Source of the DNA: Tigriopus japonicus | Lineage: Eukaryota > Arthropoda > Copepoda > Harpacticoida > Harpacticidae | Reading direction: 5' to 3' | Length of the DNA: 64,000 nt | NCBI GenBank assembly: GCA_010645155.1 | Contig: CM021321.1 | Coordinates: 8,216,390-8,280,389 of the forward strand | In this document: in pieces, positions 1-9,241 of the stretch | Numbering within the stretch: the first letter of the stretch is position 1 | Layout: every line of letters begins with the position of its first letter | Position numbers and translations under genes: made by a program | The notes under the pieces: generated by a model | Told to the model about the DNA's origin: nothing | The model's database searches: none | What the model saw: only the letters and a program-made list of their open reading frames with translations

Positions 1-262
1 AAGCCCATTGCTAAGAGATTAAATTGGCCCAAATATCCATTTTGACCTGCAAACAAACAATTCCATCTTTAATTAGAGATCGGAAAAGAACATCACCAAG
101 AAAAAAAATCATAAAATTTGAACCCTTATCTAGGGAGACAAAAAGTAATTTCATTGGATTTAGAAACAATTTTTTCAAGAAATGTCGTATAAAAAAGAAC
201 GTTTTTCCATCAGTTAATCAAATTATTTGTCTAAAGGTAAGCGAAATATATCAAGGCCTTAC

Positions 263-531
263 CCAAGAAAGCATGAAAGTGGGGATGAACTTGGCTGGCT
301 CCGCCATGAGGCATAGCATCAAACAGTAGATGAGGATGAGTTTGGCTTGGGACTTCAGATTGCACCTTGTGGAACCACTCTTGAGCAACAAGTAGAGTTT
401 GGTTGAGAATTTGCTTTGTCAAAGCCAAAACATCGTGGTTCTTGGGAATAATCAGAGCATGATAATTGCTCAGTTTGAACGCATTAGATGCCAAAGTCAC
501 TAGCTTGGTATCGAAGGGCCCAAAAGGATCT
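263..531 (-). CDS. Internal exon of a HIT-like / nucleotidyl-transferase-like protein (partial)
   Basis: Open exon of about 90 codons. The exon begins after an acceptor ending tatatttcag and ends at a GG|GTAAGG donor, so the start at a GTG further upstream is not real. It contains a stretch NYHALIIPKNHDVL and then HGGASQVHPHFHAFLG. The second resembles the histidine-triad region of Apa2/GalT-type HIT-like enzymes, which act on nucleotide phosphates with the middle histidine as nucleophile. What I see is the His-rich motif and the IIPKNH strand before it; the family assignment is from resemblance only. No upstream exon is recognisable between here and the repeats starting at 0.77 kb, and downstream exons would lie outside the window, so this is either part of a gene cut by the window edge or an orphan fragment. 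Confidence 0.45.
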
Positions 532-590
532 CTGAAATATAAATTCATTGTAACATTTTTTGTGATTGTTGCGTTCTCCAAAGAGGGCAC

Positions 591-769
591 TTAAAAGAGT
601 GAAAATTGGATTTCTATCCCTATGAACGTGAAACTACGATTTGCATCCGATCTGATCTGTCATATCCAAAAATAATGATAAAAGTAAATCCAGCACTGAA
701 AATGTTTTTGTCACCAACTTTCAGTTTTGTTTAAGTCCTCTTTTGGTTTCAGTTAGAGTTTCAGTAACG
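591..769. other. Non-coding, nothing recognised
   Basis: AT-rich sequence between the HIT-like exon and the GGTCAC-rich repeat. No coding or repeat signal seen. Confidence 0.3.
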
Positions 770-1240
770 GATTAAGGTAATAAGGTCACAAACAAAACTG
801 TCACAAGCAAATATGCTTCAGAAACGAGGTCACGCGGTAAACCGGTCACAATGAAAAGGTCAAACCGTAACACAGTGACGATAAAAAGGTCACTTATGAG
901 GGAACACCGTGCTCCAGGAACCGTCGGATCCGGGGTGGGTTGGGACCATCGTTCCCAAAAAGAAATATTGTTAGGAATGGGTTCATGTTGAAATACTTAT
1001 GGGACCTTTGCCTTAGCATAAGTGTGTTCAATCAGCTAATCTTGAGGTCCCATGGGACAAACTCAAAGATCAGGGTACTTGGGGTCACCCCCTGCATACC
1101 TCTGCAGTTTTGCAGATGTCTGCCCCTATTTCTGTGACCTTTCTACCGTGATCTTTTTACCTTGCGACCGTTTTACTGCGACCGTTTTACCGCGACCGTT
1201 TTGTTGTGACCTTTTTATCGAGTCTCTCGGTGACGGTCAA
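770..1240. repeat. Inverted clusters of GGTCAC-type motifs (possible short DNA transposon)
   Basis: About 775-900 holds repeated forms of aaGGTCACnnnaaaaGGTCA on the + strand. About 1130-1225 holds the inverse, with repeated tttTaCcGTGACC and gCGACCgttttac. The two arms face each other across about 230 bp of unrelated sequence. No clear target-site duplication was found, so the element type is open. Confidence 0.4.
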
Positions 1241-1735
1241 TTTTGGTTCATTACTAAAACCAATCAGTGCTCACCCTGCTGTAAGATGTCTGAAGTCGCA
1301 AAAATTGCATCCATTTTTCGTTTGATTGATGATGCGTTTGGCATGAACCAATGGGTTCTCTTCAAATTTTGGGAGAGGTCTGGCAGCCCTTAAGGGATTG
1401 AATACGGTGGTTAGATGTGTAAACCGATTGGTGATCCGAAGAACTGTTTGGTTTAAAAATCGCTGGTACAGATAACTTTTTCCACCCAACCAATCTGTAA
1501 ATAAGACGTTTATAAAGTAAGAATTTTGAGTTGTCATCATTTCTGGTAAATATGCAGCGCTATGTTCTTTCTTTTAGAAAACAAAGGAAGGCAAAAACTT
1601 CTATCACGAGTTTGTGACTCCCTTTAAAGTTAAAAAGAGTCCCAAAATTTTTAAAAACTATGTCCACATCCATGATAACTCGACTACAAAAAGTTTTTTA
1701 AATGAGGATCGACATAGGGCGAAATCACTGGGGAG

Positions 1736-2029
1736 TGGAAATTGGCAAATGTGACACCCATTCGCAAATCAGGCTTCGAAACAAACACAAAAAACTACCG
1801 ACCGATATCTTTGACAAGTGTCACTGGAAAATTTCTCGAGTCTATAATCAAGCACCACATACGTGCGTTTCTTGAAGAGAATGACATTATTACAGACACC
1901 TAGCATGATTCTATGCCCACAAGAAGCTGTACATCAAACCTTATAAAAAATTTCGATCGTGTTACCAAGGAAGTTGTCGAGCATCTCCCAGCTGATGTCA
2001 TGTATTTTGATTTCCAAGAGATATTTTGA
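1736..2029 (+). pseudogene. LINE reverse-transcriptase fragment (N-terminal RT region)
   Basis: One reading frame carries KLANVTPIRKSG, then NYRPISLTSVTGKFLESII, then a QHGF-like region and a final DVMYFDF resembling RT motif A. These are hallmarks of the reverse transcriptase of jockey/CR1-type non-LTR retrotransposons. The frame is broken by a TAG where such elements usually have Gln before HGF, and by a TGA after the motif-A-like segment. Both element ends are missing, so this is a dead fragment. It covers the part of RT just upstream of the part preserved in the LINE at 60.7-63.1 kb. Confidence 0.7.
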
Positions 2030-2069
2030 TCAAGAAACTCCACCAAACTGGCCTGAACCAACCATTTAA

Positions 2070-2400
2070 TTGCGTTCTTCTGCTAATGAGACCTTGGTTG
2101 TATTAAATAGACTACGTATTGCAATTTTCAGCTCAATCGAATGCCGGAGTGAAAAGTTATGCCTTCTCAAACTTATGAACAGCAGAGAACATAGAGTGAA
2201 TGAGCTCGCCCTTTTGTGGTAAAGTAATTACCAGAAAAGGGCTAGTTCATTTATTCTCATGTGGATTTGCAATGAACTTTGAGTGAGCACAACTTTTTTG
2301 ACTCCGACGTTCGATTGAGCTGAAAATTGAAATACCTAAAGCAGAAATACCTATTCTACTCAACATAGACAAGGTCTCATTTGCAGAAGAATGTAGTTGA
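2070..2400. repeat. Short inverted-repeat element, related to the repeat at 20.65-20.91 kb
   Basis: Arms at about 2070-2160 and 2275-2400 are inverted copies: both outer ends read like TTCTGCnAATGAGACC and the inner parts share the TTCAGCTCAATCGAA region. The centre contains its own small hairpin around a gcccttttgtgg segment and its inverse. A diverged copy of the right two-thirds is at 20.65-20.91 kb. This looks like a non-autonomous DNA transposon; no target duplication could be fixed. Confidence 0.55.
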
Positions 2401-2482
2401 TTTGTTTCTACTGGAAATCATGATTCTTTTCGTAAGCCTCCCAGTCCAGTGAAATTCAGTGGTTCTTGGATAGGCATACGTA

Positions 2483-3701
2483 CAGAGTGGGGCAGAAGTA
2501 TCCGGACAGAACTTTGAACATAATTTACAGCATCAAGAGCTATTTTTAGCCAATTGTGTTTTTAACAAAAAAAGTTTGGACAACAATTAAGAACATTTTA
2601 ATTCAATATGGTCACCATTGGCCTTAATGACGGCGTCCAAGCGGCCAACAAAGGCCGAGCAGGCTTTGGCGACCTCGGCCGTGGAGAAGGAGACCATGTT
2701 CCGCTTCACCGACGACTTCAGAGACGCCAGGCTGTTGTGGGGCATCTTGTTGACCTTCCTCCTCAGCTCAGACCACAACTAGAAGTTGCATGGGTTGAGG
2801 TCAGGGCTGTTTGAAGGCCATTCGTCTTTCTTGACCACCACGTCAAATTTGTTGTTCAAAAAGTTCATGGAAACATTGGACACATGACACGGAGCAGAGT
2901 CCTGGATCCACATGAATTTGGTTCCTAAGCCTAAGCCTAAATTTGGGAGGGAAGACATGGGCTGGCATCACCTTCCCGTCGCTGCTGATGAGGCCAAAGA
3001 CCATAATCTTGGCAGGATTCTTTGTCTTCATGATGGGAGGCACAACGGTTCTGTTCTCGGCAAGCCATTGGTTGTTCTGGGGGTTGTATGCGCCATCCAC
3101 TGTGAAGATTGACTCATCTGAGAAAAGTCTGACCGTCCTTGGATTGACCTTGCAGATTCTGCGCAACTTCTTGCCCCTCTCAAGCCTGGTGGCCTTCATC
3201 TTCTCAGTAAGAAGGTAGCGTCTGCCTCTGACGTAGGAGATCAAGTTCAGGTCCTCCTTGACGGCCCTGGCCACAGTCCTCTTGCTCACGGACCGCCTGG
3301 CTGCGTGGGCCGATATGGACACAGCTGGGTTGGCCTCAATGGACCTCCTCAGGCCCGCCAAGAACCTGGGGGTCCGGTTTTTTGCCCTGTGTGGGCCGCA
3401 GGGGGCGTGGCCTGTCCCCCGGCTAGACTGCAGCCTCTTCACGACCTTGTAGACGGTGGCCCTGGGGTACTTGGTTGACTTAATGATGGCTCTGGTGTCG
3501 TTACCGGCCGAGAGCAATTTAGCAATCACTTTACGCTTTTGTACCTGGGGCTTCATATTTCCGGATTTAAACAAAAAAATTAACAAACATTCAAAACCGG
3601 TTTTTGGTCAAACCAGAAAAACGCGGGAAATAAAAATATTCCTCTTGCTTCTGGAGATATACGTCATCCAAGTTTTGTCTGGATACTTCTGCCCCTCCCC
3701 G
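2483..3701 (-). mobile_element. mariner-type transposon with intact ends
   Basis: A 1219-bp element bounded by 32-bp terminal inverted repeats at 2483-2514 and 3670-3701 that match at 27 of 32 positions; the shared core is GGGGCAGAAGTATCC. It is flanked on both sides by TA (2481-2482 and 3702-3703), the target duplication of the Tc1/mariner superfamily. It encodes one transposase on the minus strand, now disrupted. GC content is clearly higher than that of the surrounding DNA, consistent with a fairly recent foreign insertion. Confidence 0.9.
2587..3556 (-). pseudogene. mariner transposase, inactivated
   Basis: Start is the ATG at 3556 (MKPQVQKRK). An N-terminal helix-turn-helix region (KSTKYPRATVYKVVKRL) precedes the DDE/D catalytic core. 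The first acidic residue is in LFSDESIFTVDG, the second in WIQDSAPCHVSN and the third in SNSPDLNP, with about 32 residues between the second and third Asp. A frame change lies near 2930, in a repeated cctaag run. An in-frame TAG follows at about 2778, just after the SPDLNP box, where active relatives read on into LW. The remaining C-terminus to the TAA at 2587 stays open. With a frame change and a stop it cannot make full-length transposase, although its ends could be moved by another source. Confidence 0.85.
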
Positions 3702-3703
3702 TA

Positions 3704-4378
3704 TGTCGTCAACTTAAGTTCTTCTCCATCGGTTTCTTGCATTATTTTCCTTCCCTACACACATCTATCTTAGTATCAACTTTTATGCCTTCCCACCTAC
3801 AACTCAATCAAAAACGGTTCATACATCGTCCTTAAAACGATAATGGTTACTGAATAACACCTCAGTAATCAACAGAGGCTGAACTTTGAAGATCTCCTCT
3901 TGGATTGAGGGAGAGTATCCTGAGGTAGGTGTGGTGTTCAAGCACATGGCGTCCATGCCCACACTGCAAAACTTGTGCAAGAATTTTGCCAGGATTTTTA
4001 GACTTTTGGTCGAAAGAACTCTGGTCACCTTTCTTCCCAAACTTGATCACATCACCCCGTGGACTTGGGACAATGGTTTATTCCGAAGAACAGAGCATGC
4101 CAAACCGTTCTCAAGAGTTGACCTCAATCATTCCAAACGAGGTAGATGTCTGAAGAACCTCCACCAACATAGGATTCAAGTTATGGACAAGGCTAAAGGA
4201 GGCTATGTTGAAAATTAAGACTAACTGCGTGTTATCCAATCACATGTCAAAACAAAGTATAACAAAAAAATCAGCCCTCAAAACAAAATATAGGTTGTGG
4301 TTTCTGGCATTAAGTGTCGCTGTCATTTCTAGTGGACTCAATCTGATATACCTACCTTAGTATTCAACTAAATCTTAC
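3704..4378. other. Non-coding or unrecognised, between mariner element and membrane-protein exon
   Basis: Open stretches exist on both strands around 3.82-4.22 kb, but none resembles a family I can name. The minus-strand frames change repeatedly. It could hold a later exon of the adjacent minus-strand gene, but I could not find a convincing splice chain. Confidence 0.25.
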
Positions 4379-4744
4379 CCTGAACAATGTGCTTAAAAGT
4401 ATCGGACACTTCCAGTTTCCCTTGAAGAACTTCTACTCCAAAGATTGCTTTGAACTTTTCAACACAAGGATCACTCTCACTCTCAAATTTGTCAATTAGT
4501 GACCAAATTCCCACCAATTCTTGGCACTTGACCTTAGGTTTGGTCTCCAAGAATGAACCTCCAATCAAAGCTGTCTTCACTTGTTCAGGTTCCACAACGC
4601 TATGTTGCCAGATATTGATAAATCCGATTAATACAAGCATCACTAGCGCAATCCATAATTGTTGGCAATTTACGATTTTTCTGTAAGATAACAAAAGTTG
4701 AGAAAACGATCAAAACCTAACAAAGCACCGTTTTCAAACCTCAT
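4379..4744 (-). CDS. N-terminal exons of a small signal-anchored membrane protein (partial)
   Basis: A tiny first coding exon ATGAG (4744-4740) before a GTTTGA donor joins in frame to exon 2 (4680-4379), which follows a ttatcttacag acceptor. The product starts MRKIVNCQQ and continues with about 20 hydrophobic residues (LWIALVMLVLIGFINIW), then a polar region with two cysteines (VKCQELVG and DPCVEKF). This is the layout of a type II membrane or signal-anchored lumenal protein. Exon 2 ends at an AGG|GTAAGA donor, and the rest was not found downstream. I do not recognise the family. The five-base first exon rests only on splice phase and could be wrong. Confidence 0.4.
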
Positions 4745-5239
4745 TCTTGCAATGACAAATGCCAAGGCAGTTGTTGAGCAAAGATAAGAGCGACAAGCGA
4801 CCACGATTGTCTTATCTTTGTTTGAATATCGAATTGTAGTTTCATGTGGCAATTGCAACGAGAAGTCCCCGAAGGTCAATATGAAAGCTGTTAAACTATG
4901 AAGCACGTTTTAATCATAAAAGAGAGAGTCTGAATTGGTGTTGATGCGGCGTTATAGTGGCCATAGTAACGCTGCAAAGGCTTTCTAGGTCGAGTAGTGT
5001 ACTGTACGCACATGGAAGTTAGTAAGACACGCTTGGAGTTCAAACATGTGTGCTATAATGTGTCTCGTAATGTCACCTTGTGGTCATTTTCTTTGTAGTC
5101 ATAAGATTCTGGCGCAATCGAATGTTCACATTGTTCACAGAAAGAAGGGCTCGGATAAAGTTGTATCAAGTTGAAGCAATGAAATATGTTTTTTACAGGA
5201 AATATCAAAATATTTACAGGGTTCAATTTTGCAAAGTTA
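4745..5239. other. Non-coding, likely upstream region of the membrane-protein gene
   Basis: Contains short open frames with no recognisable content. It would include the 5' untranslated part and promoter of the minus-strand gene ending at 4379, but no core promoter element is obvious. Confidence 0.25.
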
Positions 5240-6120
5240 CATCATTATGGTTGACGGTGACGGCGACGGTTTATCCCCCTTGGGATAAACGGGATTTTCC
5301 TTCAAGTAGTAAAAGGGATAAACGGGATAAACGGGATTTTCCTACTTTTCAAGCTGTTTTCCTACTTTTAAGGCATTTTTTCTTACTCTTCAAGCATTTT
5401 TCATACCTCACAAGCAATTTTTCCTACGTTTCAAGCATTTCTTCCTTATTTCTATAATTATTCACAAATTTCCCCAACACTATATTTCCCACAAAATCTC
5501 ACTTTTTTCAGTTAAGCCCCACACAAAAATTATTTCCTTTAGTACAATGAAAACTCCTAGGATTTTAGCTTTTATTTGTTTGTGTTTCCGAAGTCAAAAC
5601 GCAGCTTCGCAGCTGCAATCTGATAAAGGCTGTCCGCTCAGTAGGAATATTTCAGGGTTAGTTGGTGGACTATCTCGACCATAAAGCGTCCCGTTTATTG
5701 GGATTAACTGGATTTTCCTCCGGGGAAAAACGGGGATAAAGGGGATTTCCCCCCTTTTTCAAACATTTTCCCCTAATTTCTAGAAATAAGTTCATTTTTG
5801 TGTCTCTGTATTACATTTACTGAGCATGAAGTTTTCTGACTTAGATAATCTTCAACTTTGGAAGATTTCTTCAATTTCATCACGCTCATCAAGTACCGTT
5901 AATTGTAGGCTTTTTGTAACATATTTTTATTAATTTAATAATATATAACAATTATTTCTGTTATATATTCTGTTGAATATTGTAAATATATATTATTCAA
6001 ACATGTCAAAATCGGAACAAAATGTGCTTTATTTCGTTTATCCACCGGTTCATCCCGTTTATCCCCCCCATTTATCCGGTTTATCCCGTTTAACCCCCGG
6101 TAAAGGGGATAAATCGAAAA
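5240..6120. repeat. GGGATAAACGGGAT motif clusters in opposite orientation
   Basis: About 5270-5340 has several copies of GGGATAAACGGGAT-like units on the + strand, 5687-5760 a looser set, and 6045-6115 the inverse (CCCGTTTATCC, TTTATCCGG). Between them lie spaced repeats of CaagC-tttttcctac type. The outer clusters could be the ends of a decayed inverted-repeat element. The boundaries are approximate and no target duplication was seen. Confidence 0.35.
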
Positions 6121-6472
6121 AGTTGATCCCCCCACCAACTCTGGTCGCAGGGAACATTTGCTCAAGAGGAATTTCAAGATGCTTGAAATGTAATTGTCGA
6201 AGGGAGAACAAAGGCTACACTTTGACTTTGTCCCGTTTTTTTTAAATTTGGCAACTCATGGTGATTTTGCCAGGAGCGTATTCACCAGGCATTAATTCCT
6301 TCTTCATTGCGTTTCACATAAGTTTTTTGTTTTTTGAAAATTCAATTTTCTTCCTCTGTTATGTATAAAATCTAAATTCATCCGAGTCTACGAAAAAGAC
6401 AGGATACGGGTCGGCAAAAACAAAAAGTTCCCCAGCTACTCTGACTATCCTTCGCCTCCTGAAAGACAAGAC

Positions 6473-6937
6473 TAGAGCACTATAATAACAGAGTACGGTC
6501 ATAAAGTGCGCCATCTAACGGATTTCATGCGTCAACAGCTCGCAGTTCCCACGATCCACAAATTTTTGAAGATTGTAACGGTCATTCATCTGTTTTGGAC
6601 AAGCTTAAGTGCCTAAAAAGGTGATGAAGGAACTTCAAATAGAACCTTAAGTGTTTTTCTGATGAATTTTGGCAAAGATTATGCCTAAATTACCTTTTCA
6701 GTGGTCGGGTTTCCATGCCAATTTGAAAGGGATTTTACCAATAATTTCAACCAAAACCCACCACAGGTTCATCAACAACACTCAGTCAGCATTTGAGGCA
6801 CTTTAATTTGTCCAAAACTGATGGTTGACCGTTGCAATCTTCAAAAATATGTGTATCATAGGAACTGCGAGCTGTTGCCGCATAAAATTCACTAGATGGC
6901 GCCCTTTATGACCGTACTCTGTTATTATAGTGCTTTA
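6473..6937. mobile_element. hAT-type MITE, family 1, copy 1
   Basis: A 465-bp element with terminal inverted repeats beginning TAGAGCACTATAATAACAG (left) and TAAAGCACTATAATAACAG (right, inverted), continuing through about 45 matching bases. It is flanked by the identical 8-bp duplication GACAAGAC (6465-6472 and 6938-6945). No coding capacity is seen. An 8-bp duplication is typical of hAT transposons. A second copy of the same family lies at 60901-61358. Confidence 0.85.
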
Positions 6938-7005
6938 GACAAGACCTCAATGTCTTCCGTGTCCATCACATCGGCCCCTTTCAATCGTAGATCTGTGCTC
7001 CCAAC

Positions 7006-8332
7006 CAGGGTTGCCAGGTGGCCGCCGCGGCGGCCAAAATTTCCAAACGTGGCAACTTTTAACACCTGATGGCCACGAGAAAAAAATAGTGGCCGCCGGG
7101 GGGAAATTGGCCGCCAAATTGGCAACTTTTGAAACCTGATGGCCACGGGCAAAAAATAGTGGCCACCGGGGGGAGAATTGGCCGCCAAATGGCAACTTTT
7201 GAAAGTTAAAATCACCGGGAAAATATCAAAAGGCTGCTGATCATTATGTGAGTGCCAACCAGGGTTGTCAGGTGGCCGCTGCAACGGACATAATTTCCAA
7301 AAGTGTCAACTTTGGAAATGTGATAGCCACGAACAAAAGTTAGTGGCCACTGGTGCAAAATTGGGCACAAAATGGCAACTTTTGAGGCTGCTGAATGGCT
7401 ACAAAAAAATTTTTGTGGCGTCTTAGCCGAATTTGGCAACTTTTGAAACTTGATGATACAGGTAATTACCAAGTAATTGCTAAATTGCGACATATGAAAC
7501 TCTTTGGCTGCCAGTTGAAAGTCAATTTCAAAGAAGTCCTCTAAACAAATACTTAGGTTAAACATAAGGTTGTGCCTTGTTTTTGACTGCAGTCAATTGT
7601 GGTGTCTGAATTATAGCGATGGACAAAATGCGCTTTTGGGGTGAAAGTTCATTTTTGATATCAGTTAGTGATGGACCAAACAAGATCATAACCAAAAGTT
7701 TTCGTAAACAAACGGTCGAGAATGAGATGCGATCCTAGAATTTTTGTGAAGCAATGAGACACCAGAGGCCACGACGGTGCAACGGAGTAAACAAGCAGAC
7801 CCAGCTGATGTTTTTTACTGAGCTTCTCTTATTTCGGCCGAAAGCGCTTTCATTCCATCAGCAGTTTCAGTAATGCTTACCAAAACTAAAAGCAGACATG
7901 CACTAAATAGGATGGATTTTGATTGTTGAATAATTTTGTATAAAGAATTAAAGTGAAACCCTATGCACTTAACATTTCCGATTTACAGACACATAATGTT
8001 ACCTATCGGCAAAATTGGGTCAATACCAGCTTTATTGGGCGGGGGAGGATCAACTCTGCAATCCTAGCACCTGAGGATTCACGTTAACGTCAATTGTCTA
8101 TAGTGCCAAGTTGACGCTTTGTTCCCATGAAGTTTCTTACTAGCTCAAAAAAATGTCTTGAGCAATGCTCCTTACTTTTACATTTTTTGCAATGTGCGTG
8201 ACAATTATACAACAATAACGTGAAAATAAAAAATGGCTGCCAAGTGGCAACTTTTCCTCATTTTTGGCCGCCAAAAGGCAACTTTTGATTTTAAATTTGG
8301 CCGCGAGCCCTCCTTGGGACCTGGCAACCCTG
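7006..8332. mobile_element. hAT-type non-autonomous element with CAGGGTTGCCAGGT ends
   Basis: A 1327-bp element with terminal inverted repeats CAGGGTTGCCAGGT and ACCTGGCAACCCTG, flanked by the identical 8-bp duplication CTCCCAAC (6998-7005 and 8333-8340). Its left part (about 7020-7450) is built from units of about 80 bp made of blocks TGGCAACTTTTGAAA, TGATGGCCACG and TGGCCGCC; three are well kept and later ones diverged. A related block is at 8230-8300. A second, smaller inverted-repeat segment is nested at about 7669-7862 and resembles the element at 55637-55959. No transposase is seen. Confidence 0.8.
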
Positions 8333-9241
8333 CTCCCAACCAAAGAGCACTGTATTATGTACTTCCTTCCTCATTGGCCTACTTCAATCCGTCAATATCG
8401 CTAGAAAAGTTTCTACAGGTGCCTTGAAAAAAGTTAAGACGTACTTACTGAGGGTTGGATTTATCCAGAGTTGACCGTCTCGACCACTGCACGGCTCGCC
8501 TATTCGTTCAAGTCCTTTGATATTGTTCTTTATTATCGTTTTGTACTAATACAAATGTCTTCCGGATCTACTAGAACCACGTTATTCTCTGCTTGGGCGA
8601 GGAATGAAATATATCTTTGCATAGACGAAAGCTATTTTTGTTCTACGCAGTGAAGAAATTACTATTCTGCTCATCAGAGTTTAGTGTAGCAATCCGCTCA
8701 TGTAATGCAAAATGCATGACGAAAAAAGGATGCAAAAAATGCCTGGTAAACAATTCGGCCAATAAAAGAAAGCTCAACATGATGAAAAATGACGCCATAC
8801 AGCGATTTAATTCAACCAGGGTCCCAGCAGATCGATTACAATCAAATGATCTTGAATTATAATTCGTACACAAGTTGTTACTTACTCAATAGCAAAATAC
8901 TTCAAGTGTTTTAAGCTTTCATTGGACGCACTGATTGAATCTTTGGCATTGAATATCTTTAGCCACCACACTTAAAGATGTTTTAAGGTGTTTTCAAAAG
9001 GGTAATTTTATTTCAAAATAATCTTCTAGGCGAAGATAAACGGAATCTACGAATAACGAGAAAATTCGATGATTTAATATGAGGTAAGGCCGACAATGCC
9101 CAACTTTTTATATTTTCAGCCAAAAAGATAGGGAACAGGCTATTTAACACTCGCAATAACCACGAACACACACACATACACCATAATAGTTCTTTTTCTT
9201 TCTTCCTTTTTCTTCCTCTTAGAGTAGTATTAAAGACTGAT
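8333..9241. other. Non-coding, 3' flank of the zinc-finger gene
   Basis: No recognisable gene. Short open frames at 8.47-8.86 kb do not resemble known proteins. The part nearest 9242 should hold the 3' untranslated region of the minus-strand zinc-finger gene. Confidence 0.3.

Noticed and set aside
3819..4050. Minus-strand open frames that might continue the signal-anchored protein
   Set aside because: I considered a kinase-like membrane protein of the DIPK type because of a LRILSLNP segment, but the frames shift and no splice chain could be built.
5270..5440. Possible CRISPR-like or satellite array from the repeated GGGATAAACGGGAT units
   Set aside because: Spacing is irregular, units abut directly, and the host is eukaryotic; it is more likely a decayed transposon end.
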